Below are positions 23,150 through 33,429 of a stretch of 64,000 nucleotides of DNA, one piece after another. The position numbers and the translations under genes are program-made. The stretch comes from Rhinopithecus roxellana (lineage: Eukaryota; Chordata; Mammalia; Primates; Cercopithecidae). The number at the start of each line of letters is the position of its first letter. The first letter of the stretch is position 1. The notes under the pieces are model-generated. The model was not told the DNA's origin. It made no database searches and saw nothing but the letters and a program-made list of their open reading frames with translations. Location of the stretch: NCBI RefSeq assembly GCF_007565055.1, contig NC_044556.1:136933808-136997807 (forward strand), in the 5' to 3' direction.

Positions 23150-23290
23150 TTCTTTTGCGTACATTAATTACTTTGATTCTCAAAATTGTCTTGTAAAAAA
23201 TGGATATTATTACTAGAATTTAGCTCAGCAGATAACTGTAATTGGGTATATTAGAGATTATAAAATGGTTTTACATGACTTAATGCATCT
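23150..23290 (-). repeat. MIR fragment
   Basis: Antisense MIR: TTGATTCTCAAAATTGTCTTG, AAAAATGGATATTATTAC, TTTAGCTCAGCAGATAACTG. The order is right, but divergence is high. Confidence 0.5.
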
Positions 23291-23524
23291 TTTCCTTATG
23301 ATTCCATAAGCTAGATAGGGATGAAACTGGCATTTTCCCAAAGCATTTTCCCACTGTTTATTCTCCTCAAACTCAAAGTTAGTAATTTATTTTTTGCTAA
23401 TATCTATTTGTTAATAAAAATCCCATATCCATATCACTGTTTCACATAGCTTTTAGTGACAGTTCTCCTTGTAGCAAAAGCAATTGTGTTCAAGAAAAGA
23501 TGGAATATAGTAAGGAGGCAGCAT

Positions 23525-24085
23525 AGGGTTGTGGCAACAAGAGTAAGTGCTGAAGTCAGACTGCCTAGGATCAAGTTGAAGTTTACTAATTTCTTAGCTG
23601 AAGTGCTGTAAGATATTAATGAATCCCTAAAAATGGATATAATTGGCCTGCACAGTGGCTCATGCCTGTAATCTCAGCACTTCGGGAGGCTGAGGCGGGT
23701 GGATCACTGGAGGTCAGGAGTTGGAGGTCAGCTTGGCCAACATGGTGAAACCGTGTCTCTACTAAAAATATAAAAATTAGCCAGATGTGGTGGTGCATGC
23801 CTGTAATCCCAGCTACTTGGGAGGCTGAGGCTGCAGAATTGCTTGAACCCAGGGAAGGTAGAGGTTGCAGTGAACCGAGATTGCACCACTGCACTCCAGC
23901 CTGGGCGAGACTCCATCTCAAAAAAAAAATATGTATATAAAAAGAGATATAATAACGGTACCTACTTTAGATCTTTAGATACTTTAGAGTTTCAGAGTTT
24001 GTGGAAAGGATTAGAGTATAATATATGAAAAGGTACTTAGTATAGTGCAAGTTGCATAGTAATCACACAATACCTGTTATCGAGG
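23525..24085 (+). repeat. MIR SINE split by an Alu
   Basis: The first part (23525-23644) is AAGTCAGACTGCCTAGGATC through AATTTCTTAGCTGAAG to AAAAATGGATATAAT. The second part (from 23945) resumes with ATAACGGTACCTACTTTAG and ends TTGCATAGTAATCACACAATACC. Together they form one sense MIR with the AluS inserted in the GGGATAATAATAGTACC region. Confidence 0.85.
23645..23944 (+). mobile_element. AluS: AluS inside a MIR
   Basis: Complete Alu, GGCCTGCACAGTGGCTCATG to a short A tail. The flanking repeat GATATAAT lies at 23636-23643 and 23945-23952. The end of the right arm has a small deletion (GCCTGGGCGAGACTCC). It is antisense-rich in short open frames on the minus strand, which are not genes. Confidence 0.93.
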
Positions 24086-24300
24086 CTGCAGAGTCTACCT
24101 CTGGACCCATGACAGTAGAATTTGTATCCCAGTCTTTGCATCGCCTGTGTGATCTTGGGCAAGCTACCTAAATTCTTTGTGCTGTAGTTTCCTCCTCTAT
24201 TAAAATTAGGACAACAATAGTACCCACCTCATAGAATTGTGATGGAGAATACATGAGCTAATGCCTGGAAAATGCTCAGTAAAGTCATTAATTAAAAATT
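24086..24300 (+). repeat. MIR SINE
   Basis: Well preserved sense MIR: GTGTGATCTTGGGCAAGCTACC, CCTCCTCTATTAAAATTAGG, ACAATAGTACCCACCTCATAG, TGCCTGGAAAATGCTCAGTAAAG. It begins directly after the preceding split MIR, giving two MIRs in tandem. Confidence 0.93.
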
Positions 24301-24808
24301 CCTTTCCATTAGGGGAGATCCTTACGATTTTTTCCAATGTTGAATTCCCAATGTAGTTAAGTCTGGTTAATTTTGTTATTCTGTTCTTTAAATTGGCAAG
24401 TCAGCACCTGTGTGTTTAAATAAACACTAATGTTTCCAGATACATTCATTATTTTTATTGTTGACATTTATTAAATTTAATTTAAACTTATTATGCTTGC
24501 TCCAAGCAAAAAGAAACAACAGAAGGAAACCACCTAACCTCTAAACAGGCGTTAGCAGACATAGCTACTTGCTCAAGCATGAGTAGGTGTATCTTTGCTT
24601 CTAGGGAATGATACTTTTCTGTTTTCCTATTCTTGAAATTGCTATTTGAGTCTTTGAGGCATCAAATAGATGCAGATTAGTGCATCCCAGTTTCATTTAA
24701 AATGTTGCAGATCTAGTGTCTTTGTTCTTTTACAGTCTCTTTCAGTGTGACAGGTAGGTGAACAGATAGATATCTGCTGCTTTGGAATATTAGAAGGAAA
24801 TAGACAGT
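24301..24808. other. AT-rich non-coding stretch
   Basis: No repeat family, RNA gene or supported coding exon was recognised. Confidence 0.5.
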
Positions 24809-24810
24809 AA

Positions 24811-25185
24811 TGCCTTTGTCCACTTGGGCTGCTATAAGGGAATCTCTTACGATGTGTGGCTTAATCAATAGACATTTATTTCTCAAAATTCTGGAGGGTG
24901 GAACATCCAAGATCAAGGTACTCACAGATTTGTTTCTTAGTGAGGGCTTGCTTCCTGGTGCACAGATGGACAGATGGCCACCACCACGCTGTGAGCTCTC
25001 ATGACCTCTTCTTTGTGTACAGGCAGAGAAAGCTCTCTGTCTCCTTCTGTCTTTATGAGGGTACAAATCTCATCATCAGGGTCCCACTTTCCTGTCCTAC
25101 CCTAGACTTAATTATCTCCCACATGTTCCACCTCCAAATACCATCATATGAATTTTGGGGAGACATAACTATTCATCTCATAACA
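24811..25185 (-). mobile_element. MLT1: MLT1-type MaLR LTR
   Basis: Antisense MaLR LTR. It starts TGCCTTTGTCCACTTGGGCTGC and continues with TTTATTTCTCAAAATTCTGGAG, CATCCAAGATCAAGGTAC, TTAATTATCTCCCACATG and CATATGAATTTTGGGGAGAC, ending CATCTCATAACA. It is diverged, and no target duplication could be confirmed. Open frames overlapping it on both strands are fortuitous. Confidence 0.82.
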
Positions 25186-25479
25186 GAGAGATGATTGGTA
25201 GATAGATCAAAATACTTTCAGCTCTGTTAAACTACTTATGATGATCGAATGAACTTCCTCTTCCCCCTTTCCCAAGTAGCTTTCCAACTTAACACATAAA
25301 TTTAAGATTTCAGCAAATGCTATGTTGATCTGAAGTATTGCTTTCCATAATACATGTCTATTTAGGTGCAATGATTGCTTTTAGAGAGTGATTCTTCCAG
25401 AGATTCAGGTCAATGTAAATTACATTTTCATTGTGTGCATTACTTTTGAAATTAGATCTTCTTTTCTATTATTCTTCTT

Positions 25480-25736
25480 CTCTCCCTCTTCTTTGCTCCC
25501 TCCACTCCAGTCACACTGGTCTCTTTTCTGTTCCTTAAACAAACCACACCTGCAACCTCAGATGTCTACTGGCTAACTCCCCTACCTCTTTTAAACCTTG
25601 GCTCAATTTTTATCATTGAGTTTACTTGAGATTACTCTGGGGATTCTCTTAAAAATTACCTACCCCCCACATCACACTCATGATCACCCTTACCCCATTC
25701 AGTTCTATTTTTTTTTCCTATAGCACTAATTATCTT
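25480..25736 (+). repeat. L2 LINE, part 1 (before an LTR insertion)
   Basis: Sense L2: CCACTCCAGTCACACTGGTCTC, CTTGGCTCAATTTTTATCATTG, TTTTCCTATAGCACTAATTATC. The next L2 segment follows at 27036, after the inserted LTR. Confidence 0.85.
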
Positions 25737-26300
25737 TGTTGGGGCTCAGAAAATGATGTGACATACTTTGGCATATCATTTTCTGATCCCCAAAAAAGAT
25801 AAAGTGACATACTTTGGCTTGTTGAGGTCTTTTAACTAAAGACCATCAGAAGACTTCAGAAACAGCATCAGAACAAAGCTCTCTCTGATCTTTCCCTGAC
25901 CATCTGTCTCTGGCCCCTCATTTTCCCCCAGTGTGAGTCATAGAAACCCGAATTCTTCTTCCCCAAGGCAGGGTAGAAATGAGAACCTCTTTTCCCCAAA
26001 GCAAGCTATAAAAACGGAAATTATTGTGTAATCTTTCTCTACCTGTGTAGAAATTGGCCATAAAAAAGTTTGCTGACCTACCATGTCGGATAGGAGGTCA
26101 TAAGACCCTTATTTCCAAGAGGTCTTACCCATAGCTGGGAGGAAGAGATGCTACAACAAATAGGCCGAAAAGAATCTGAACAGATAAGCCTTGCTGGGTT
26201 TCTCTACTCAATCTACTAGTATTAGACCATATCCTTTTTTGTCCAAACTTTTATAAGGTCCTCCCTTCTTCATTGAACCAACACATAAAAGTGTATCCTT

Positions 26301-26606
26301 GGTCAGGCTCAGTGGTTCAGGCCTGTAATCCCAGCACTTTGGGAGGCTGAGGCGGGTGGATCACCTGAGGTCTGGAGTTCAAGACCAGCCTGACCAACAT
26401 GGAGAAACCCTGTCTCTACTAAAAATACAAAATTAGCCAGGCCTGGTGGTGCATGCCTGTAATCCCAGCTATTAGGGAGGCTGAGTCAGGAGAACCGCTT
26501 GAGGCAGAAGTTGCGGTGAGCCGAGATTGAGCCACTGTACTCCAACCTGGGCAACAAGAACAAAACTCCGTCTCAAAAAAAATATGTATATATATCTATC
26601 TATCTC
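26301..26606 (+). mobile_element. AluS: AluS inside the LTR
   Basis: Complete Alu (TCAGGCTCAGTGGTTCAGG to ACTCCGTCTCAAAAAA) with a tail grading into TATATATCTATCTATC. The LTR sequence CCTTGG before it recurs as TCCTTGGG after the tail, a short imperfect target duplication. The LTR then continues with GTCTTCATTCTAAAGG. Confidence 0.92.
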
Positions 26607-26663
26607 CTTGGGTCTTCATTCTAAAGGATCTCATGACACATAAATGTTGATTAAATAAATGTT

Positions 26664-26960
26664 TTTTTTTTTTTTTTTGAGACGGAGTCTGGCTCTGTCG
26701 CCCAGGCTGGAGTGCGGTGGCCGGATCTCAGCTCACTGCAAGCTCCGCCTCCCAGGTTTACGCCATTCTCCTGCCTCCGCCTCCCAAGTAGCTGGGACTA
26801 CAGGCGCCCGCCTCGTCGCCCGGCTAGTTTTTTGTATTCTTTAGTAGAGACGGGGTTTCACCGTATTAGCCAGGATGGTCTCGATCTCCTGACCTTGTGA
26901 TACGCCCATCTCGGCCTCCCAAAGTGCTGGGATTACAGGCTTGAGCCACCGCACCCGGCC
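26664..26960 (-). mobile_element. AluY: Young AluY (Old World monkey type) at the LTR poly(A) signal
   Basis: Antisense near-consensus AluY with GTGGCCGGATCTCAGCTCAC, the complement of the Old World monkey right-arm variant, and GGCTTGAGCCACCG. The duplication TAAATAAATGTT lies at 26652-26663 and 26961-26972. The duplicated target includes the LTR's AATAAA, so the signal now exists on both sides of the insertion. Confidence 0.96.
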
Positions 26961-27035
26961 TAAATAAATGTTAAGGTGTCTCTTGTTATAGGTGTGTCAG
27001 CCATGAAAAGGTTAGCACAACTTTTCACTCCTACG

Positions 27036-27197
27036 TCTTCTACATACTAAATAAATACTTGTTATATCCATGGTTATTGACCATCTTTTCCTATTCAAAT
27101 GAGAGTTGCATGACAACAGGAGTGTTTGTTTTGCTCACTGCTGTACCCCAAGCATCCAGCTCATAGTAAGCTCTTGGTAAGTTGTTCTTGAATAAAT
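27036..27197 (+). repeat. L2 LINE, part 2 (3' end)
   Basis: Sense L2 3' end: GAGTTGCATGACAACAGGAG, TTTGCTCACTGCTGTACCCC, AAGCATCCAGCTCATAGTAAGC, TTCTTGAATAAATC. It continues the segment that ends at 25736. Confidence 0.88.
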
Positions 27198-29495
27198 CGG
27201 CAGAATAAAGTATATAAAGAGCAAGTAGCTTACTGCTAGTCTAGCCAAAATTGAACAGATATTCTTCTCTATGTTCACAAATGAGTTGTGTAAAACCACT
27301 GTACTTCTCTTGTAAAGTATTAAATTGGAAGATAGGTATAATTCATTTTGCTTTATTCTAAATGAATTATTATTGCTTTTCTGGCCATATGTAGCTAAAA
27401 CCAATCCTCAAACTGTTGCTTTTTTAAACAGTAAATACACAGAAAAAAATCTTCATCAAATTTGATATTGTTAGTTAGAATAATAAAAGAGATAGTTACC
27501 TTCCAAAGTAAAACACTTTATTTATAAATCAAGTGAAAGCTTGGTGATGTTAAAAAAAATTATTAGAGATGGAATCTGGGCACAGGTTATTTCTTTTGTC
27601 ACTTTATTTATCTTGATAACTTGCTCTTTAGCTTTCTGTGCCTCCATTTTGCTCTCTTTGTTTTCTAGCTTGCCAGATCTCTTCTCCATAGAGTTGAAAC
27701 TACCTAGACCCTCATTTCATCCTGGTTGTCAACAGAAGGGACAAAAGAAATAGCCTACTCATCTATTGCTTTCTGCTGGCATTACTCTTGCCCTTGTTCC
27801 TGCTCTCTGTAATAGTCTTCTGCTGTGATCCAGCCCCACTGCATTTCCAAATTCTGACAACCGCCAAGTGCTGAAGTCACTTTGTGGCTGAGAACTTCCT
27901 TTGGTCCTCCCAGTTTCCCTCCCTGGGTACTCCCCACTTCCCTCTGCCTGAATCTGACAAAATGAATGTAGTGCATGAGTCTTCCTTGCTGAACTTCCAA
28001 GTTACACCTCATCCTGTAGGTATCTAGTTCTGTGTGCTACGTCAGACATGGGAATAACAGCCCTTTCTTACACAGTTGATTCTGTCTTTTTACTGCTTAA
28101 CTTTGAACTATCTCCTATTTTTCTTTTGCCATCTATTTTAGTTTTTTTTGTTTTGTTTTGTTTTTTTACCTACCAGGTTAGACTTCCTACTTGCCTCACT
28201 CTAGTACGTGGGGAGAATTACTATTTTCGGCCATTCAAAGAATGCTGCATCTTGCTATAATTATCCACAGTGTACCTGACTACACTTCAAGATATGAGTT
28301 ATCTAATCTTTACATCTTAAAAAACATCAGAATAGACTATACAATTTGCATTCTTTTTCTGTCCTATCAGGGTTTATTACATGAATTTGTAAAATTAAAC
28401 AGCCAAACATGTCATCGATTTATCACATGTAGCAATAGCTAAGCCAAACTTAAGAATGAAGAAAAGACACAATTTTGCTCATTTGTGTAATACAGGGCCT
28501 GATATAGACTCCATTCACAAGATCTTCTTACTTGAAAACCATTCATTACATTATTCAGTATCAACAGAAAATATAACAGTTGAATATTACATTATTATTA
28601 GAGTACAGTGAAACTGGAACTAAAAATATTTAAGGGAACTATTGGGGCAGCATATTTGGAAGAGAGGATGGAAAGATTTCATCTTAGGAGAACCAGTACA
28701 ATGAAACTGTCTTGGTATAGGGAGTTGATTGTACTCTCACAATGTCCTGGGTACTTTTAAAACACTCTTTGGACCTGCTGCTGACTTGGAAGAAGGGATG
28801 CTCTCCTTACAGCCCTTGCTCTTTTGTGTAATTTATTCCTGCTTTGCCTTCCCTGCAGTGAGAGGCAGGCCCCCACAGCAAGTCACAGGTAGAGATTCTG
28901 GAGGAAGGCTTCTTGTGCTGCCAGTCATCTGGAAGTGCTCTGGTGTGTGAGCACGAGTCGGTTCCCTTGACATGGAAGAAGTGTGGACTGGATGATCCAT
29001 TGCCATGTTCTGATACAATGTCTATGATTCAATGTATGTGCATATGCTCATCTTAAGTCCACAATATGCGCTTTCTTTAAAGCTTCTTACTGTGTTTTAG
29101 AATGGACAATGTACTGTAAAATATATCTCACAACTGCCATACAAATTAAAAATTATGTTATTTACATTACAATCTCATAAGATACTTTCAACAGAATGCA
29201 TACCCAAAAACAGGATAGGGTTATGCCGTGAAAAAATCATTTGCACAAAAAAGGAACCCATACTAATAAATGTGGTTCCTAACTTGGATTGGTTGTCAGA
29301 TACGTTTTGCTTAAGACCGGTTGCAGCCAGAACTCTGACCTGTCAGGCTGCATAAAACATTGCCCTGTTTTGCTTTCTAGATGCTGTGGGTAAGCCCTCC
29401 ATCTTGAGGAATCTTAAGAACTACGCAAAGTGCTGAAAACAGGCTGCACCTTCAATGCAGAAAGTAGCTGTGGTGAGACTCTGCGTTTAGGAACT
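27198..29495. other. Non-coding stretch, mostly unassigned
   Basis: No repeat identity is clear here. It includes a pyrimidine-rich part at 27590-28000, a TTTTG run at about 28141-28167, and a slightly GC-richer patch at 28780-28990. Open frames of 60-89 codons have no recognisable domain, and no convincing splice or promoter arrangement was seen. It is one of the better places to look for conserved non-coding elements, by exclusion. Confidence 0.4.
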
Positions 29496-29499
29496 AGAA

Positions 29500-29640
29500 A
29501 GGAATCTTAGAAGTCATTTGGTTAAAGTCCCTCATTTTTTAGATGAGAAAACTGAGGTCTGGAGAAGGTTATGAGTTGCTCAAGGTCCCATTAAAAGTAT
29601 GTGGCAAACCTGAGGAGACAGCCTGCTTTCTTTACTGAAA
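29500..29640 (-). repeat. MIR SINE
   Basis: Antisense MIR: CTCATTTTTTAGATGAGAAAACTGAGG, TGAGTTGCTCAAGGTCCC, GTATGTGGCAAACCTGAGG (given in parts). Confidence 0.78.
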
Positions 29641-29784
29641 AACAAATACGTCTCTTAGTTTGCTCTTAGTTTTCTTTACCCGTTTTCCATAAAGACTTAT
29701 CAGCTGGCTTCACAATTCTAAAAGACTGAGCTCTAAAATCAGCAACTAGTTTTATTCATTGGAAAATCAGGCTAGTAGTGAGAC

Positions 29785-29912
29785 TGGCAGAGTTGGAACT
29801 ATATAGATTCCATAGCAAAATTCGAGCACTTGTACTTACTAGCTTGTGAGCTTTGGTAAATAAACTTCTCCTTATAAGCTTAGTGTCATTATATATGAAA
29901 TATATAAAACAT
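29785..29912 (+). repeat. MIR fragment
   Basis: Sense MIR traces: ACTTGTACTTACTAGCTTGTG, AGCTTTGGTAAATAAACTTC, AGCTTAGTGTCATTATAT. Confidence 0.6.
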
Positions 29913-31165
29913 ATACATATGTAGTATAAATCATATATAAAAACTCAGATAGTATTTATACCTATTATTGAATATGAAATATTTTTATTTCTTCGCTTCC
30001 CTTTGTTTCTCTTCACAAAGTTTCATGTCTTTAGTTACAACTTCTTTATAACAAACACACACAAAAATCAGCTAAATATTGTTATGAATTGTTTTTTAAT
30101 GGCTGCTTTTGGGTGCAAATTAAGGGAAGTTACATAAAATGCCCATGTAACAATTAATGCTCATTTCCATTTTAGGCTAGGCTGAAAGAAAGCATCCACA
30201 CTTTATATTTTACTGGAGATTTTAGCATTAGTAACCCTGAGTCTAGTTACAAACAACAACTGAACTGGTTCTATTACTCAGATAAGAAAACAAAATATAG
30301 TCTAGATTTCTCTAATTTCATTAATAAGCTCATGTCTTGGGGAGACCTTGCTTTTGTTCTCAGAAAAAAAAATTAGCAAGTTGGAACCAGTTTTGTCTGC
30401 CTCTTATGTATAAACATAGCCTACTGGTCTTCTTATTTTATAGTTTGAAAGGAACTTGCAGAATTTAAGCCTTACTTTTTTCTGTGCAGTTTCTGCTCAT
30501 TAAGAGACCAACTCACTGCCTGTGCTCTTGAGGCCTTCCTTTTCCTTGTTCAATAAACTGGCCTTTCTGTTTTCATTTCCTTTTTTCCACTTTGTCTAGA
30601 AACATTTTAGTGTTTCTCTCAAACTAAGCAAAAATAAAATTTGAACTTTCTTTTGCATTCACATATCATTCATACTTATCTCTTTCATGTCCTTCACAGC
30701 TTTAAAAATATTGGTTTTTCCTACTCTGAAGCTGACCTCAGCTTCAAACCCTCCATGAAAACTATTCTTATTAAAATGTCAAAGACATTACTATTGCCAA
30801 AGTCAATGATTCTTTCCAGTTCAGAAAAATACTTTGTTTCTCTTTATGCATTTGATATTGTTCCACATTGCTTAATTTTTTAAAAACACATTTTTTAAAA
30901 CAAAAAGTAGAATCTCGTTTTAGAGAATTAGAAAGTACAGAAAAGCACCTAGGATGAACTACTGAAAACAGCTGAGTGTGTATCTTTACACTAACACATG
31001 TTCTCATTATGAGCATATATGCCCCTACATACATTGACACTCTCCCTCTCACACATGAGAGTATGCTATTTATTGTATTTTGTAACGTGTTGGTTCAATA
31101 ATGTATCATGAATGTTGTTCCATGACAGAAGGAAAAATTGTACTTTTGTCCACATTTCAGAAGTG
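29913..31165. other. AT-rich non-coding stretch with a possible LINE trace
   Basis: No gene is supported. 30890-31140 (AGAAAGTACAGAAAAGCACC ... TTTTGTAACGTGTTGG ... TCATGAATGTTGTTCCATG) resembles a common ancient LINE 3' fragment, without a secure family. Confidence 0.4.
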
Positions 31166-31166
31166 T

Positions 31167-31726
31167 TTATTTTATTTCTATTTATTTTAGAGACAAGGTC
31201 TTATTCTGTCAGATAGGCTGGAGTTCGGTGGCACAATCACGGCTCACAGAGCTTTGACCTCCTGCTCAAGCAATCCTCCCACCTCAGCTTCCCGAGTAAC
31301 TGGAACTGCAGCTACCATGCTCAGTTAATTAAAGAAAAATGTTTGTAGGAACTGGTGGAAGGCAATTTAATTGTAAGGGTGCTTTCTGCCTTGCTGTTCT
31401 CATAATAGTGAGTGAGTTCTCACAAGATCCGATGGTTTGACAGTTTCTCCTTCACATCCTCTCTCTTGCCTGCTGCCATGTAAGACATTCCTGCTTCCCC
31501 TTCTGCCATGATTGAAAGTTTCCTGAGGCCTCCCTAGCCATGTAGGAATTGTGAGTCAATTAAACCTCTTTTCTTTATGAAAAAAAAAAAAAAAAAGAAA
31601 AATGTTTGTAGAGGTGGAGTCTCACTGTGCTGCCCAGGCTGGTCTCCAACTCCCGGGCTGAAGCAATCCTCCTGCCTTGACCTCCTAAATTGTTAGAATT
31701 ACAGGCGTGAGCCACTGTGCTTGGCC
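31167..31726 (-). mobile_element. AluJ: AluJ split by a MaLR retrocopy
   Basis: Antisense old Alu. The right-arm part runs 31167-31348 (GAGACAAGGTCTTATTCTG ... CCCGAGTAACTGGAACTGC). The left-arm part runs from 31612 to 31726 (GGTGGAGTCTCACTGTGCTG ... GTGAGCCACTGTGCTTGGCC). The break falls in the middle A-rich linker, where the insertion duplicated the 18-bp site. Confidence 0.9.
31349..31593 (+). mobile_element. Poly(A)-tailed retrocopy of a THE1/MST-type LTR transcript
   Basis: Sense MaLR LTR sequence, with GTTCTCATAATAGTGAGTGAG, CTTGCCTGCTGCCATGTAAG, TTCTGCCATGATTGAAAG and TGTGAGTCAATTAAACCTC. It stops 15 nt after ATTAAA (31559-31564) and runs into an A tract. It does not continue into the rest of the LTR. 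The 18-bp direct repeat AAAGAAAAATGTTTGTAG lies at 31331-31348 and 31594-31611. This is the signature of L1-mediated reinsertion of a polyadenylated RNA, not of a proviral LTR. Confidence 0.88.
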
Positions 31727-31899
31727 CAGAAGTTATTTTTAAATAAACTAAATAACTCTTAGATGTATATCTTACAAATCTTTTCTAGTCAATTGTATAT
31801 CATGCAAACAACAAGCAAAAGAAAGCTCATGTAGCTATATCAATATCATGTCAAATACTATTTTAAGCAAAAGTATAGCTAGAAATTAAATAAGTTCAT

Positions 31900-33420
31900 T
31901 TTATAATGATCACAATAAATTTTCTGGTTGAACTCACCAGAAAAATAATGTTGAATTTGCCTGCAAGTAAAATTATAACCTCAGAATAGACAAGACAATG
32001 CTGCCAGAACTACAACGAGAAAGAGAAAATTTCAGAACCATAGTGGGAGATTTCAAAACACCCCTTTCAGTAAATGGTAAAGCCAAGAGGGAAAACAGAG
32101 AATCAGTAAGGATATAGAAAATTTTAATGATAAAGTTAAAAGTTACCTGATATAGAAATATGGAACACTATGCACAACAACTGCAGAATAATACATGCTT
32201 TTCAAGTACACATAAAACATCTACAGAAAGTTTACTTTACTATGGGCCATAAAACGAGTTTCTAACAATTTGAAATACTAACTTGTGTCCTCTGACCTAA
32301 TATTAATCGTATTTTCTTATTATCAAAAACAAATGATAGTTATAGAAACTCTGTATATTTAGAAATATATTTGGAAATATTAACAATAATGCCATATATT
32401 TTCCAAAATGTAAAGGAAAATCTTCATATATTTGCAACTATCAATGATGACTATAGAATCTCCATGCATTTGGAAGTTAACTTCTCAATAAACCATGAGT
32501 CAAAGAAGAAAAGACAATGGAAAATATACAAACGACTAAACTGAATGATAATACAAAATTACAAATTAAAACTTGTGGAATATAGCTAAAGGAGTATTTT
32601 GAGGGAAATCTACATCTTTGAATGCACATAGTAGCGATAAAAGACAATGATAGTTGTCTTTCATATCATCTTAATAATTATCTGTGATTAGTTCATCTAT
32701 TCTTTCATATTCACATCAACAAATTACAAAAAACATAAAAATAAAATAAAGGAAATAATAAAGATAAGATTCAGAATTAACAGAGGAGAAAATAAACATA
32801 AAAAGGATGAAAGTAGTCACATTGTTTCTATGAAAGTTGTAATAAATTTTACAAATCTTTTGATAATTGATCAAGAAAAAGATTTAAAGACCAAGTAACA
32901 AATTACAAAATGAAAAGATGCTGCGCACATTTTAAACAAATAAGATATTGTGAACAATTAATAAATTTAGATGAGATGGGCCCATTCCTTTAAAAAAATA
33001 TCAAAATTGACTCATGAAGAAATAGAAACCCAATACTAAAACTCATCAATAGTCAAAATCTAAAAATGACATTTTTATATTCAGTTTGCTTTCTGGAGAT
33101 TTATATCAAACAGTCAAGTAAAAAATAATTCCAATTTAACAAAAACTTTTCCATAGAAGAAAAACAATGTGGAAAACAGTTTAATTCATTTTTTGGAGCA
33201 AGTGTGACCTAATAGCAAAATCAAAAAAAAAAAAAAAAAAAAAAAGAGAAGAGAAAATTATAGGCCGATCTCAAATGTTAAGTATGGATGCAAATATTCT
33301 AAACAAACTTTATCAAATCAAATTTGGCATTATACAAATAGAATAGTACGTTATAACCAAGTGGGCATAACTTTTTATCATCAAGGTTCTACCAGAATAC
33401 ATTTAATTAATAAGTTATTT
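31900..33420 (+). repeat. L1M LINE, ORF2 endonuclease to RT region
   Basis: Sense ORF2 landmarks in order: GAACCATAGTGGGAGATTTC, then AACACCCCTTTCAGTAAATG, then GGAATATAGCTAAAGGAGTATTTTGAGGG, then AATTATAGGCCGATCTCAAATG, then ATAACCAAGTGGGCATAAC (some given in part). It is heavily decayed, with an expanded A tract (about 33221-33244). No open frame remains. Confidence 0.85.
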
Positions 33421-33429
33421 CTAAATATT

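Larger units (their letters stand above)
25737..27035 (+). mobile_element. Solo ERV1-type (MER4-like) LTR in L2, carrying two Alus
   Basis: The element starts TGTTGGGGCTCAG and ends near TTTTCACTCCTACG, with AATAAA at 26654-26659. The 4-bp repeat TCTT at 25733-25736 and 27036-27039 flanks it exactly, as expected for gammaretrovirus-like integration. L2 continues on both sides. Without the Alus it is close to 700 bp. The family name is from memory and uncertain. No internal retroviral sequence remains, so this is a recombined solo LTR. Confidence 0.85.

Noticed and set aside
26214..26300. Possible promoter in the ERV1-type LTR
   Set aside because: An LTR contains promoter elements by nature, but no TATA box with a defined start site could be singled out and nothing indicates present activity.
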